A stretch of 64,000 nucleotides of DNA from Clostridiales bacterium (GTDB lineage: Bacteria > Bacillota > Clostridia > TANB77 > CAG-508): the NCBI GenBank assembly GCA_003525075.1, contig DQFO01000006.1, positions 59,321 through 123,320 of the forward strand, written 5' to 3'. Made by a program: the position numbers and the translations under genes. Position 1 is the stretch's first letter. Every line of letters begins with the position of its first letter. Below, in pieces: positions 1 to 8,718 of the stretch. The notes beneath the pieces were generated by a model, which ran no database searches, was not told the origin of the DNA, and saw nothing but the letters and a program-made list of their open reading frames with translations.

Positions 1-528
1 GATAATATTGAAAATGTAATAAAAGAATTAAAGGATAAAAATATTAATGTAGTAATGTTAACAGGTGATAATGAGAAAACAGCAGAAATTGTTGCAAAAC
101 AAATTGGAATAGAAAAAGTAATTTCAAATGTTACACCAAAAGAAAAAGCAGAAAAGATAAAAGAATTAAAAAAAGATGGAATTGTAATAATGTGTGGTGA
201 TGGAATAAATGATAGTATAAGTTTAGTAACAGCAGATATAGGTGTTTCGATTTCATCAGGAACAGATATTGCAATGGATTCTGCAAGTGTAATATTAATG
301 AATGATAATATAGAAAAAATAAATGAATTAATAGAAATTAGTGAAAAAACAATTAAAAATATAAAACAAAACTTATTCTGGGCATTTTTCTATAATATTT
401 GTATGATTCCAATTGCATGTGGGATATTAGAACCTATTGGAATTGAAATGAATCCAATGGTTGCTGCTTTTGCTATGACAATTAGTAGTTTAACTGTTGT
501 TTTAAATGCTTTAAGACTAAAGAAATAA
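1..528 (+). CDS. copA: Copper-translocating P1B-type ATPase, C-terminal part (5' end outside window)
   Basis: The open frame runs in from the left edge, so only the last 175 residues are visible. They hold the end of the HAD phosphatase domain: the TGDN motif, then the hinge motif GDGIND, which binds ATP-Mg and moves ion translocation forward. The last two membrane helices follow, carrying YN...P and M-x-x-S-S, the residue pattern of helices 7 and 8 in Cu(+)-exporting CopA proteins. The canonical GDGINDAPAL reads GDGINDSISL here. The protein would pump monovalent copper out across the cytoplasmic membrane. The N-terminal metal-binding domains, the CPC motif and the DKTGT phosphorylation site lie outside the window, so metal specificity rests on the last helices only. 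Confidence 0.9.
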   Translation, partial: DNIENVIKELKDKNINVVMLTGDNEKTAEIVAKQIGIEKVISNVTPKEKAEKIKELKKDGIVIMCGDGINDSISLVTADIGVSISSGTDIAMDSASVILMNDNIEKINELIEISEKTIKNIKQNLFWAFFYNICMIPIACGILEPIGIEMNPMVAAFAMTISSLTVVLNALRLKK

Positions 529-535
529 TAGTAGA

Positions 536-562
536 GTTGGAAAATTATTTTTTCCAACTTAA
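536..562 (+). terminator. Intrinsic terminator after copA
   Basis: A perfect 9-bp stem (GTTGGAAAA at 536-544 with TTTTCCAAC at 550-558) closes a 5-nt loop directly after the copA stop. The T tract is short, so it may be leaky. Confidence 0.6.
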
Positions 563-655
563 TCTATGTTATACAGATGGAGAAAATACAATAACAATTA
601 CAAAACAATTTATAGAAAGTTATAAAGAAAATTTTTAAGCAAAAAGGTGAAATAA

Positions 656-1609
656 ATGAGCTCATTAGAAAAATATGTTGAAAAGGTAAAAAAAGAAACA
701 GAAGGATTTTCAAGTATAGAAAAGTTAAGGTATATATATTGGGACTTAGGAAGTAAATTTGCATTTGATTTAGATTTTTCGTTTGGAAATTCCAAAACAA
801 GAAAACAGATATATGATCATAGTAGAAGTGAAGATGATTTAAACAGATGTTTAGAAAATAATACTGCAATTTGTAAATCAATTGCTTACATATTTTCTTA
901 TGTTATGAAAGAACTTGGAGTAAATATAGAATCAGTAATAGATGAAGAAGATTTTAGAAAATGTCCACATATTTATAATGTTTTAATAACAGAAGATGGA
1001 AGAAAATATAGATTTGATTTACAAGAAGATATGAGAAATATAAAAGCACAATTGAGAACACAATATTTTGGAATTCCTATTGAAGGTGTGGAACAAGAAT
1101 TAATAAGTAGAACTGAATTAGACCAAATTGATAAAAAACAAGGACATATATCAGAAAAATCATATTATACAGATGAATATCTAGAACTAATAAAGATGCA
1201 TTTACCAATGTTTAAAGATTTTGGGCAAAAGGTTCAGTTTGTTTTAGAAAATTCAGAAGCATATACAAGTCCAGAAATGGGATATGCTGACAGAAAGTGG
1301 AGAATGGAAGATTTAATTGGAAATGAAAATAAAGATGGATTATTATTTCCCAAAGAAGAAAAGTATAAAATTAATATGATTGATTGTTATAGAGAAAATG
1401 ATGGCAAGAAACATTATGAATTATGTATTGTTGTAAATGTAAAAGGTGGAAAAGATATCTATTTATTTTCAGATGAAACAAATTCTTTTAGAAAAATGAC
1501 TTTAGAAGAATTTGCAAAACAAATAGAAAATGGTTTGATAAATCTTCAAGGAATACAAGGATTAAAACAAGTTTTAAAAAATAGAAAAAAACAGCCAGAT
1601 GAAAGATAA
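656..1609 (+). CDS. Transglutaminase-like (papain-fold) protein, function unknown
   Basis: A soluble 317-residue protein with no signal peptide. Residues 70-125 contain a candidate catalytic triad in the order used by transglutaminase-like cysteine proteases: Cys73 at the head of a hydrophobic helix, His105 in CPHIYNVL, and Asp121 in RFDLQED. The Cys-His-Asp spacing suits that fold, but I recognise no named family. The C-terminal 190 residues are charged and show no motif I know. The ATG at 656 follows a GGTGA ribosome site. The frame before it (566-640) is open without a start and may be debris. It could be a peptidase, an amidase or a catalytically idle peptide-binding protein. Confidence 0.6.
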   Translation: MSSLEKYVEKVKKETEGFSSIEKLRYIYWDLGSKFAFDLDFSFGNSKTRKQIYDHSRSEDDLNRCLENNTAICKSIAYIFSYVMKELGVNIESVIDEEDFRKCPHIYNVLITEDGRKYRFDLQEDMRNIKAQLRTQYFGIPIEGVEQELISRTELDQIDKKQGHISEKSYYTDEYLELIKMHLPMFKDFGQKVQFVLENSEAYTSPEMGYADRKWRMEDLIGNENKDGLLFPKEEKYKINMIDCYRENDGKKHYELCIVVNVKGGKDIYLFSDETNSFRKMTLEEFAKQIENGLINLQGIQGLKQVLKNRKKQPDER

Positions 1610-1631
1610 GATTAAGTAAAGGAATTGAAAA

Positions 1632-1965
1632 ATGGAAAGATATGAAGAAATAGAAAAAAGCATAATAACAACATATCGTAAAAAATATTATAAAATGGAG
1701 AGAAAGAAATGATTTGCATTTTATTCAATGTGCTTGCAGATTTACAGAACATTGTACTATGTGTGACAATGGTGGTGGAGGTTCTAAAAGAGAAGAAATG
1801 AAGAAACTCCTAAAGCAATTGAGAAGTGTTTATGATAAGGTTGACATGAATATTTATAATAGTACTAAAAATGTTAATTTAAATACTCTTATTTCTTATG
1901 TTAAAGATGAAGAAATACATCATTTTATGGATGATTATGATAAAAAGAAAGAGAATGCAACATAA
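1632..1965 (+). pseudogene. Collapsed TtcA-family PP-loop tRNA thiolase remnant
   Basis: Two fragments in different frames look like the two ends of one TtcA-family protein. The first (1632-1712) begins MERYEEIEKSI and continues TTYRKKYYK, as the N-terminus of clostridial TtcA-like proteins does. The second (open from 1669, stop 1965) carries a C-terminal part with QCACRFTEHC, SKREEMKKLL and DMNIYNSTKNVNL. About 130 central residues that should hold the ATP-binding SGGKDS loop are missing. The protein cannot be functional: the PP-loop is gone and the halves are out of frame. An in-frame TTG at 1714 could start a stand-alone 83-residue cysteine-rich peptide, but nothing supports it. Family assignment is from memory of the conserved ends. 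Confidence 0.65.
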
Positions 1966-2075
1966 ATGTAACAAAAATGTAATCAAAACTTAATAATATA
2001 AATAAATTAATGTATTGTTATACTTGCATTTATATGATATAACTATAAAAGATTGATATTAAAGGAGAATTTATA

Positions 2076-2249
2076 ATGGAAAGCGATTTAAAAAAAGATA
2101 TTATTGATGGTAGAATTATTGATTGGAGCAAATTAAGTACAGAAGAGCTAAAAAGAATGAAAAAAGCTTATGAAGAAAGAGAAAATGAAATTCGAATGAA
2201 AATTGATAAAGAATTAGATTTAGAAGAAAATCTTGAAAGTGAAAGGTAG
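2076..2249 (+). CDS. Small charged protein, 57 residues
   Basis: ATG at 2076 follows a good ribosome site (AAAGGAG at 2061-2067). The peptide MESDLKKDII...NLESER is helical and strongly charged, with one tryptophan in DWSKLSTEEL. It ends 10 bp before the coiled-coil gene at 2260 and is very probably cotranscribed with it. I do not recognise the family; a partner or chaperone of the coiled-coil protein is possible. Confidence 0.6.
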   Translation: MESDLKKDIIDGRIIDWSKLSTEELKRMKKAYEERENEIRMKIDKELDLEENLESER

Positions 2250-2259
2250 AGGATAATAT

Positions 2260-3915
2260 ATGGATGAACAAAATAAAGATACAGAAGAACAAATTAAATT
2301 TACACAATTACTAAAAGAATTAGCAGATACACAAGTTACATTAGCCAAAATAAATGCCCAATTAGCAATAAGAGAAAGCAAAGATCAAATTGAAACAATT
2401 GTGGATTCAAAAAGCAAAGAACTTATTGAACAAGCAAAAAAATTTGGAGCAAAATTGGAAAAAATAGAACAAGAATATGCAAATCAAAATGCTGATAGAG
2501 AAGGAATTGTTGAAGAATTCGAGAAACGATTAGCAGAAGCTAGTGAGGAATATGATAAAATTTTACAAGATATAATGGAGAAAAAAGCACAATTTGAACT
2601 TGATGAAAATGGAATACTGTTAGAGCAAAAAAGAAATAAGGTAAAAATGGCAGCTGAAAATAAAGAATTTGCAAAAACAAAACAACGATTAGAAAAAGAA
2701 ATAGTTCAAGCATTAAAAAGTGGTGATATGTCAACACTTCAACAGAAAACAGAAGAATTGAAAAGTCATATAGAAAATAATCCAACAGATATTAGTAGAA
2801 CACATGCACAAGAGTTACAAGCAAGAAGAGAAGAAATAAAACAAGCAATTGAATCTTGTAAAAATGAATATGAGCAAATTATGGCTGAAAGAAAAAAGAT
2901 GTTAGAAGAAATCTCTTCTAATAAAAATAAACAATTAATGACAATTCCAAAGCAAAATATTTTTGCAAAAGCTTTAGGAAATATTTTTAATAAGTTTAAT
3001 GGAACAAAAAAATTTGTTAAAGGTGTTATTGAACCATTAAAAACACAAATTGGACAAATACGTAATGAAGAAATTCCAAAGATAAAATCAGAGATTGATT
3101 CAAAAAGAAAAACTTTTTTAGATAAAGCTGTGCAAAAGAGAGCAGATATAGAAAAAAGTGTTGAAGAAAAAGTAGAAGGATATGCAGAAAAATTAGCAAA
3201 TACTCAAGAAAATGCAGTTCAAAAAGTTTCACTATTTAAAAAAGCAATGCTTGAATATGCTGATATGTCAAAAGCAAAGGTTGGTGAAACTAAAGAAAAT
3301 ATGGCTTTTACAGTAAAAGATAAGATAGAAGATGCGCAAATTTTGGCACTAATGGCACAAGATTTTGCAAAGGATAAGATAGCTGATGCACAAATTTTAG
3401 GACTATATGCACAGGATTTTGTAAAAGATAAGGTGGAAGATGTACAAATTTTAGGATTATATGCACAAGATTTTGCTAAAGATAAAATTGCAGATACTAA
3501 ACAAATGGCAACAAAAGCACAAGAATTTATAAGTAATAAATTAGCAAATGCTAAAGAAGCAGTTGCTAAAAGGAAAGAAGCAATTTTGGTAGGAGTTAAT
3601 CAAAAGAAAGCTCAAGCAATTCAAGTTGCACAAACGACCAAAGATAATGTTATACAATTTGGAAAAGATACTAGAGGAATGATTATAACTGGAGTAGATA
3701 ACTCAAAAAAAGTAGTTACAACATATGTAAAAGACACTATGGAAACAGGAAAAAGAACATATAGAGGAATAATAAATAAAGGATATGAAATCAAAAGCAA
3801 TATGATTGAAGCTGCTCAGCAAAGGTTATCTGCTCAACAACAAGAAATTCAACAAAAGAGACAACAATTAAATATGAATATAAAAGAAGCAAATGGAATT
3901 GAAGTTGGAGATTAA
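2260..3915 (+). CDS. Long coiled-coil / amphipathic repeat protein, function unknown
   Basis: A 551-residue protein made almost entirely of Lys, Glu, Gln and Ala helices, with no signal peptide and no membrane span. Residues 1-230 look like continuous coiled coil. Residues 353-424 hold four 18-residue repeats with core AQILGLYAQDFAKDKIAD, an amphipathic pattern like those of LEA, phasin or apolipoprotein-like proteins that lie on membranes or polymers. The C-terminus is rich in Gln. The gene follows the 57-residue ORF after 10 bp, with AGGTAGAGG upstream of the ATG. A role in coating or scaffolding is a guess from composition only. Confidence 0.75.
   Translation: MDEQNKDTEEQIKFTQLLKELADTQVTLAKINAQLAIRESKDQIETIVDSKSKELIEQAKKFGAKLEKIEQEYANQNADREGIVEEFEKRLAEASEEYDKILQDIMEKKAQFELDENGILLEQKRNKVKMAAENKEFAKTKQRLEKEIVQALKSGDMSTLQQKTEELKSHIENNPTDISRTHAQELQARREEIKQAIESCKNEYEQIMAERKKMLEEISSNKNKQLMTIPKQNIFAKALGNIFNKFNGTKKFVKGVIEPLKTQIGQIRNEEIPKIKSEIDSKRKTFLDKAVQKRADIEKSVEEKVEGYAEKLANTQENAVQKVSLFKKAMLEYADMSKAKVGETKENMAFTVKDKIEDAQILALMAQDFAKDKIADAQILGLYAQDFVKDKVEDVQILGLYAQDFAKDKIADTKQMATKAQEFISNKLANAKEAVAKRKEAILVGVNQKKAQAIQVAQTTKDNVIQFGKDTRGMIITGVDNSKKVVTTYVKDTMETGKRTYRGIINKGYEIKSNMIEAAQQRLSAQQQEIQQKRQQLNMNIKEANGIEVGD
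3316..3531 (+). repeat. Four 54-bp in-gene tandem repeats
   Basis: Four units of 54 bp (3316, 3370, 3424, 3478) encode the 18-residue repeat KDK(I/V)xDAQIL... The first three are close copies and the fourth has diverged. They keep frame, so copy number could vary by slippage without breaking the gene. Confidence 0.75.
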
Positions 3916-3971
3916 AATTTTTATAGATTGATATACTTATACATGAAAAACAATAAGGAGGAAAAATTAAA

Positions 3972-5186
3972 GTGAATAACAACAAAAAGCTAAAAATGAA
4001 AGAAGTCGGAAATGAATATATGGAACAATATAACGATCTTTTAAGATATGTTTTTCAAGTGACTGATCAAGAATTAGATTCGATTGATTGGGAAGAAAAA
4101 GAAATAATTAGAGCAAAATTTCCTACATTTCAAAGAGCAGAAGTAATTGGCTGGTTTGACGGAGATACATTAGTATCACAAGTTGCGGTATATCCAATGA
4201 AAATAAGAATATTTAATAAAACATATAATATGGGAGGACTTACAGGAGTAGGAACATATCCTGAATATTCAAATCAAGGATTAATGCACAAATTATTAGA
4301 AACAGCATTGAAGAAAATGAAAGAAAATGGTCAATATATTTCATATTTATATCCATATTCTATACCATATTATAGAAGAAAAGGTTGGGAAATCGTGTCA
4401 AATAAAATTACATATGAAATAAGTGATTACCAATTACCTAAAAATCATCAAGTGTCAGGAAATGTAAAAAGAGTAAAATATGATAGTGAAGAACTAAAAG
4501 AAACTTATGAAAAATTTGCAATGCACACAAATGGAGCTATTTTAAGAGATGATTTAGCCTGGAATGAATACTGGTTATGGGATCCTGATGATATGATGGC
4601 AGCAATTTATTATAATAAAAATGGTGAACCAGATGGATATGTTATATATTGGATATCTGAAGAAATATTTCATATAAAAGATATGATATTTAATAATGAA
4701 GAAGCAAGAACAGGTTTGTGGAATTTCATTTCAGCACATTTCTCTATGATTGATAAAGTAGAAGGAAATACATACACAGATGAAAAATTATCGTTTTTAT
4801 TAGAAGATTCAAGTATAAAAGAAACTATATCACCATATTTTATGGCAAGAATTGTTGATTTTGTTGGATTTATGAAAGAATACAGATTTAAAAAAAGTCA
4901 TAATGAAAATAGAACTTGGAAATTTGTGCTTACAGATCCAATGCTTGAAGAAAATCAAGGAACATTTTGTATTAATATAGATAAAGATGGAAAGGCAAAC
5001 GTTGAAAAAATTAACGAAACATGTAATGATGAGATTAGTATACAAACAATGACTACAATGCTTATGGGGTACAAAAGACCAGAATATTTATATAAGATAG
5101 GAAGAATTAAAACAGATAAGAAAATTGTAGAAATGCTTGAAAATTCTGTAAAACAAGATGTACCATATATATCAGATTATTTTTAA
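3972..5186 (+). CDS. eis: Eis-family GNAT N-acetyltransferase
   Basis: The 404-residue length and layout fit the Eis family: an N-terminal GNAT domain, a second degenerate GNAT domain, and a C-terminal SCP2-like domain. The acetyl-CoA loop is visible around residues 91-105 (TGVGTYPEYSNQGLM, the R/Q-x-x-G-x-G/A type signature). Family members acetylate amines such as aminoglycosides or protein lysines using acetyl-CoA in the cytoplasm; the substrate cannot be read from sequence. The start is the GTG at 3972, chosen because AAGGAGG lies 12 bases upstream. The protein ends in a free aromatic residue (SDYF), as the catalytic carboxyl terminus of Eis proteins does. Confidence 0.85.
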   Translation: MNNNKKLKMKEVGNEYMEQYNDLLRYVFQVTDQELDSIDWEEKEIIRAKFPTFQRAEVIGWFDGDTLVSQVAVYPMKIRIFNKTYNMGGLTGVGTYPEYSNQGLMHKLLETALKKMKENGQYISYLYPYSIPYYRRKGWEIVSNKITYEISDYQLPKNHQVSGNVKRVKYDSEELKETYEKFAMHTNGAILRDDLAWNEYWLWDPDDMMAAIYYNKNGEPDGYVIYWISEEIFHIKDMIFNNEEARTGLWNFISAHFSMIDKVEGNTYTDEKLSFLLEDSSIKETISPYFMARIVDFVGFMKEYRFKKSHNENRTWKFVLTDPMLEENQGTFCINIDKDGKANVEKINETCNDEISIQTMTTMLMGYKRPEYLYKIGRIKTDKKIVEMLENSVKQDVPYISDYF

Positions 5187-5199
5187 AATATAAAAAATA

Positions 5200-5228
5200 T
5201 TGACTATATCCTAAATAAGGAGTATAAT
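5200..5228 (+). promoter_or_regulatory. Sigma-A type promoter of the WHH nuclease gene
   Basis: TTGACT (5200-5205) and TATAAT (5223-5228) are separated by exactly 17 bp, upstream of the gene at 5284. Confidence 0.7.
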
Positions 5229-5283
5229 AATAAAGTTAATTTTTGGTAAGGCTCGCAAACATAAATATGTAGGAGGAAAAAAT

Positions 5284-6042
5284 ATGCGAGAAGTTGTTTT
5301 TATCACTAGTATAGTATTATCAATTTTGGAAATTTGGTTATCAATTAAATTAATTTTGCGGAAGAAAAATAATTATGCCCAAACAAGTGAAATTTTATTA
5401 TCATTTGTAGTACAATCTCTTTATTTAGAAGCATTGCACGTGAATTGGTGGAAAATTATTGTTTGTATCCTAGTGCAGTATATTGGAGTAAAGTTTTTTC
5501 TGTTAATTTTTATGATAATTATAAGAGAAGGTAGTTTCTATATTATTAAAAGATTAGCAAAAGAAAAACGGAAAAGACAAAAAACTTGGTTTACAGAGAT
5601 TTTTGGAAATTCTAAAAAATTAAAAAAAGTCAAAGAAATCAATCAAATTAATTATTTTCCTAGATTAAAACTTGGACTTCCTGGTATGGCAAATCAAATT
5701 CATGGAGTAACTAAAGTACATTTTGACAGTAAAGGTTTTCCAATCTTTAAATCGAAGTACAAAGTAAGACTAAAAATTACTGACTATCGGAAATCAAGAA
5801 GTTATCATTTTCTTATCTGCAATAAAAAACTGTATAAAGATGTTCGAACAAATACTCGACTGAGACAAAAACTCAATCTTTCAAAAAATGACATAAAAGC
5901 ATTAGAGATTGGAGAAACTCCAAGAAATTATGTTTGGCATCATCATCAGAATCCTGGTGTTTTACAGTTAGTGGATAGAAAAACACACGAAAAAACATTC
6001 CACAAAGGTGGATTCTCAATTTGGGGAGGTAAGGACAACTGA
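5284..6042 (+). CDS. Membrane-anchored WHH-type HNH/Endo VII nuclease (toxin-like)
   Basis: Residues 1-90 contain two or three hydrophobic helices, then a basic linker. Residues 125-252 match the WHH family of HNH/Endonuclease VII toxin domains: GLPG, an FDSKGFPIF strand, the catalytic W218-H219-H220, LQLVDRKTHEKTFHKGG and a terminal SIWGG. These domains usually sit at the C-terminus of secreted polymorphic toxins and cut nucleic acid. Here the domain is fused to a short membrane region and no immunity gene follows. The gene uses CGG for Arg26, Arg96 and Arg169, CGA twice more and other codons its neighbours avoid, so it looks imported. If CGG forces +1 shifting here, translation would fail after residue 25. 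Confidence 0.75.
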   Translation: MREVVFITSIVLSILEIWLSIKLILRKKNNYAQTSEILLSFVVQSLYLEALHVNWWKIIVCILVQYIGVKFFLLIFMIIIREGSFYIIKRLAKEKRKRQKTWFTEIFGNSKKLKKVKEINQINYFPRLKLGLPGMANQIHGVTKVHFDSKGFPIFKSKYKVRLKITDYRKSRSYHFLICNKKLYKDVRTNTRLRQKLNLSKNDIKALEIGETPRNYVWHHHQNPGVLQLVDRKTHEKTFHKGGFSIWGGKDN

Positions 6043-6046
6043 ATAG

Positions 6047-6089
6047 CAAAAACTCATGTTTTACAGAAATGTATTACATGAGTTTTTTT
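6047..6089 (+). terminator. Intrinsic terminator after the WHH nuclease
   Basis: A stem of AAAACTCATGT (6049-6059) with ACATGAGTTTT (6076-6086) is followed by T residues. Confidence 0.8.
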
Positions 6090-6168
6090 GCTTTTTGCAA
6101 AAAACTCAAATTGGGCGAGAACAAAGGGAAGCTATGTTATTTTGTTATAAACATTAATAAATTTTTAA

Positions 6169-6197
6169 TTGTTTTACTTATAAATAAGAGATATAAT
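6169..6197 (+). promoter_or_regulatory. Probable promoter of the DUF1287 gene
   Basis: A perfect TATAAT (6192-6197) lies 17 bp after a weak -35 (TTGTTT, 6169-6174), upstream of the ATG at 6220. Confidence 0.5.
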
Positions 6198-6219
6198 TTA
6201 GACAAAAGGAGATGGTTGA

Positions 6220-6864
6220 ATGAAAAAGAAAATATTAATTTTTATAATATTGGTAATTTTTATAATAATTTCTTTTGCATTCTTATATTTATTTAATTTT
6301 ATACCACACAGAAAATATACTAATAAAGATTTTGGAATAGAAGATTATATAAGTAAAACAGATAAAGATGGAGATGGTATAGATGATCAAACAGATATAT
6401 TAGAAAATGTAAGAAAATATGTTGCAACAAAGCCTAAATATAAAAGCAAATATTATAATACAGGATATCCAAATGATGAATATGGAGTATGTACAGATGT
6501 AGTGGGCTTTGGATTATTGGGAGCTGGATATAATTTACAAGAACTTGTAAATGCAGATATTGTTGAACATCAATCACAATATAATATAGAAAAAATAGAT
6601 AAAAACATTGATTTTAGGAGAGTTAGGAATTTAAAAATATATTTTGATAATAATGCAATTTCATTAACAACAGATATAAAAGATTTTAAAGAATGGCAAG
6701 GCGGAGATATTATTGTATTTAAAAATCATATAGGAATTATATCTGATAAAAGAAATAAAAATGGAATACCATTTATTATACATCATGCTAGCCCAGTTCA
6801 AAGGGCATATGAGGAAGATATACTTGAAGTAAAAACAGATATTATTGGACATTATAGATATTGA
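6220..6864 (+). CDS. DUF1287 (YijF-like) membrane-anchored NlpC/P60-type protein
   Basis: An N-terminal hydrophobic segment (residues 3-27) anchors or exports the protein. The rest matches DUF1287: GVCTDVVGFGLLGAGYNLQ with a likely catalytic Cys, RVRNLKIYF, GGDIIVFKNHIGIISD with a His, and IIHHASP...IIGHYRY at the end. The family is thought to have a papain-like fold related to NlpC/P60 hydrolases, probably acting at the cell envelope; no substrate is established. Residues 47-57 (DKDGDGIDDQTD) resemble a calcium-binding loop of the EF-hand/thrombospondin type 3 kind, inserted before the domain. The ATG follows AAAGGAG. Confidence 0.8.
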   Translation: MKKKILIFIILVIFIIISFAFLYLFNFIPHRKYTNKDFGIEDYISKTDKDGDGIDDQTDILENVRKYVATKPKYKSKYYNTGYPNDEYGVCTDVVGFGLLGAGYNLQELVNADIVEHQSQYNIEKIDKNIDFRRVRNLKIYFDNNAISLTTDIKDFKEWQGGDIIVFKNHIGIISDKRNKNGIPFIIHHASPVQRAYEEDILEVKTDIIGHYRY

Positions 6865-6925
6865 CATTACTTTTAGAAATAATTATAATATGATTGAAAA
6901 ATGTAAGAAAGGAATGTGATTAAAA

Positions 6926-7618
6926 ATGATTAAATTAGTATTAGTAAGACATGGTCAAAGTATGTGGAATTTAGAAAATAAATTCACAGGATGGACAGAT
7001 GTTGAATTATCAGAAAAAGGAATAGAAGAAGCAAAAGAGGCAGGAAAAGTATTAAAAGAACAAGGATTTCATTTTGATTTAGCATTTACATCTGTTTTAA
7101 AAAGAGCTGAAAATACACTTGACTACATTTTGAAAGAAATGGGAGAAGAGAATATAGAAATAAAAAGAAGTTGGAAATTAAATGAAAGACATTATGGTGC
7201 ATTACAAGGACTAAATAAAGACGAAACAAAAGAAAAATATGGTGCAGAACAGGTTCTTTTATGGAGAAGAAGCACAAATGTTAGACCACCAGAATTAGAA
7301 GAAACAGATCCAAGATATCCAGGAAATGATCCAAAATATAAAGATTTAGCAAAAGACGAATTACCAAAAACAGAAAATTTAATAGATACAATTAAAAGAG
7401 TTGTTGAATACTGGAACTCAGATATTAAACCAGAATTAGAAAAAGGTAAAAATGTTATTATAGCAGCACATGGAAATAGTTTAAGAGGACTTATAAAATA
7501 TCTAGACAACATGAGTGATGAAGATGTTATAAAGTTAGAATTACAAACAGGAAATCCAATTTGTTATGAATTAGATGACAATTTAAAACCAATTAGACAT
7601 TATTATTTAAAAAAATAG
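6926..7618 (+). CDS. gpmA: 2,3-bisphosphoglycerate-dependent phosphoglycerate mutase
   Basis: A 230-residue glycolytic enzyme interconverting 3- and 2-phosphoglycerate. The phosphohistidine motif LVRHGQS (His9) is at the start, followed by NKFTGWTDVELSEKG, LNERHYGALQG with the acid/base Glu, RRSTNVRPP, and the second active-site His in AAHGNSLRGLIKYL. All catalytic residues are present and the length is typical of GpmA. The class I aldolase follows 66 bp downstream on the same strand, so two glycolytic steps are linked. The spacer contains an inverted repeat (TAAGATTT at 7623 with AAATCTTA at 7657). Confidence 0.95.
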   Translation: MIKLVLVRHGQSMWNLENKFTGWTDVELSEKGIEEAKEAGKVLKEQGFHFDLAFTSVLKRAENTLDYILKEMGEENIEIKRSWKLNERHYGALQGLNKDETKEKYGAEQVLLWRRSTNVRPPELEETDPRYPGNDPKYKDLAKDELPKTENLIDTIKRVVEYWNSDIKPELEKGKNVIIAAHGNSLRGLIKYLDNMSDEDVIKLELQTGNPICYELDDNLKPIRHYYLKK

Positions 7619-7684
7619 TTGATAAGATTTTTCTGTTGTGATATAACTAAAATGTCAAATCTTATAAAAAGGTAGGTAATAAAA

Positions 7685-8572
7685 ATGAATAATGAAATGT
7701 ATGAAATTATGAAAGACAAAAGAGGATTTATTGCAGCATTAGACCAAAGTGGTGGAAGTAGCAGTAAAACATTAAAAGCTTATGGAATACCAGAAACAGC
7801 TTATAGTACTGAAGAAGAAATGTTTGATTTAATACACGAAATGAGAAAAAGAGTATTTACAAGTAAATCATTTACAAATGAACATATAATTGGAGCAATA
7901 TTATTTGAAAAAACAATGCTTTCAAAAGTAAATGGAGAATTTACAGCAGATTACTTATGGAATGAAAAGAAAATAGTATCATTCTTAAAAGTTGATAAAG
8001 GATTAGCAGAACAAAATAATGGTGTTAAATTAATGAAACCAATTCCAGAACTCGAAACAGAATTAAAAGAAGCAGTTGAAAAACATGTATTTGGAACAAA
8101 AATGAGATCAGTAATTTACGAACCAAATGTAGAAGGAATAAAAGCAATAGTTGCACAACAATTTGAATTTGCAAAAACAATATGTGATGCTGGATTAGTT
8201 CCAATTATTGAACCAGAAGTGGATATAAATGCTCCTGAAAAAGAAAAATGTGAAGAAATATTAAAAGCAGAAATAATTGAAAAATTAAAAACATGGAATA
8301 AAGAAGATAAAATTATGTTTAAATTTACAATTCCAACAGTTGCAAATCATTATCTAGATTTATATGATTATGAATGTGTTGTAAGAATAGTAGCACTTTC
8401 AGGTGGATATGATATAGATAAAGCAGTTGAATTACTTGCTAAAAATAATAGAATGATTGCAAGTTTCTCAAGAGCATTATTACAAGATTTAAATGCAAAC
8501 CAATCACAAGAAGAATTTGATCAAAAATTACATGATGTAATAGTTAAAATTTATGATGCTTCAATATCATAG
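7685..8572 (+). CDS. fda: Class I fructose-1,6-bisphosphate aldolase
   Basis: A 295-residue bacterial class I aldolase, which cleaves fructose-1,6-bisphosphate by Schiff-base chemistry and needs no metal. The N-terminus GFIAALDQSGGSSSKTLKAYG is typical of the staphylococcal-type Fda family. EPNVEG, VPIIEPEVDIN and the presumed Schiff-base lysine in MFKFTIPT are present. The ATG follows AAGGTAGG. It is placed directly after gpmA. Confidence 0.95.
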   Translation: MNNEMYEIMKDKRGFIAALDQSGGSSSKTLKAYGIPETAYSTEEEMFDLIHEMRKRVFTSKSFTNEHIIGAILFEKTMLSKVNGEFTADYLWNEKKIVSFLKVDKGLAEQNNGVKLMKPIPELETELKEAVEKHVFGTKMRSVIYEPNVEGIKAIVAQQFEFAKTICDAGLVPIIEPEVDINAPEKEKCEEILKAEIIEKLKTWNKEDKIMFKFTIPTVANHYLDLYDYECVVRIVALSGGYDIDKAVELLAKNNRMIASFSRALLQDLNANQSQEEFDQKLHDVIVKIYDASIS

Positions 8573-8581
8573 AATATGAGT

Positions 8582-8620
8582 AAAAAACATTATATTTATA
8601 ATTTAGATATAATGTTTTTT
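8582..8620 (+). terminator. Intrinsic terminator after fda
   Basis: Perfect 14-bp complementary arms (8582-8595 and 8607-8620) end in a run of T. This closes the gpmA-fda unit. Confidence 0.85.
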
Positions 8621-8655
8621 TATTTCTACATAATTACATAAAGTATTTACAGAAG

Positions 8656-8684
8656 TTGACAAAAGCCTAAAAAAATGGTAAAAT
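8656..8684 (+). promoter_or_regulatory. Strong promoter of the cytidylate-kinase-like gene
   Basis: A perfect TTGACA (8656-8661), a 17-bp spacer and TAAAAT (8679-8684) precede the gene at 8719. Confidence 0.8.
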
Positions 8685-8718
8685 ATAAAAGATATTTTGT
8701 AAAAAGGAGATTATAAAG

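Noticed and set aside
566..640. Open stretch LCYTDGENTITITKQFIESYKENF after copA
   Set aside because: No start codon and it follows a terminator hairpin; possibly debris, not a gene.
5284..6042. WHH nuclease and the small protein at 34073 as a toxin-immunity pair
   Set aside because: They are 28 kb apart on opposite strands and the immunity-like assignment is weak.
7620..7667. Riboswitch between gpmA and fda
   Set aside because: Only an 8-bp dyad with a 26-nt loop is visible; no known aptamer pattern.
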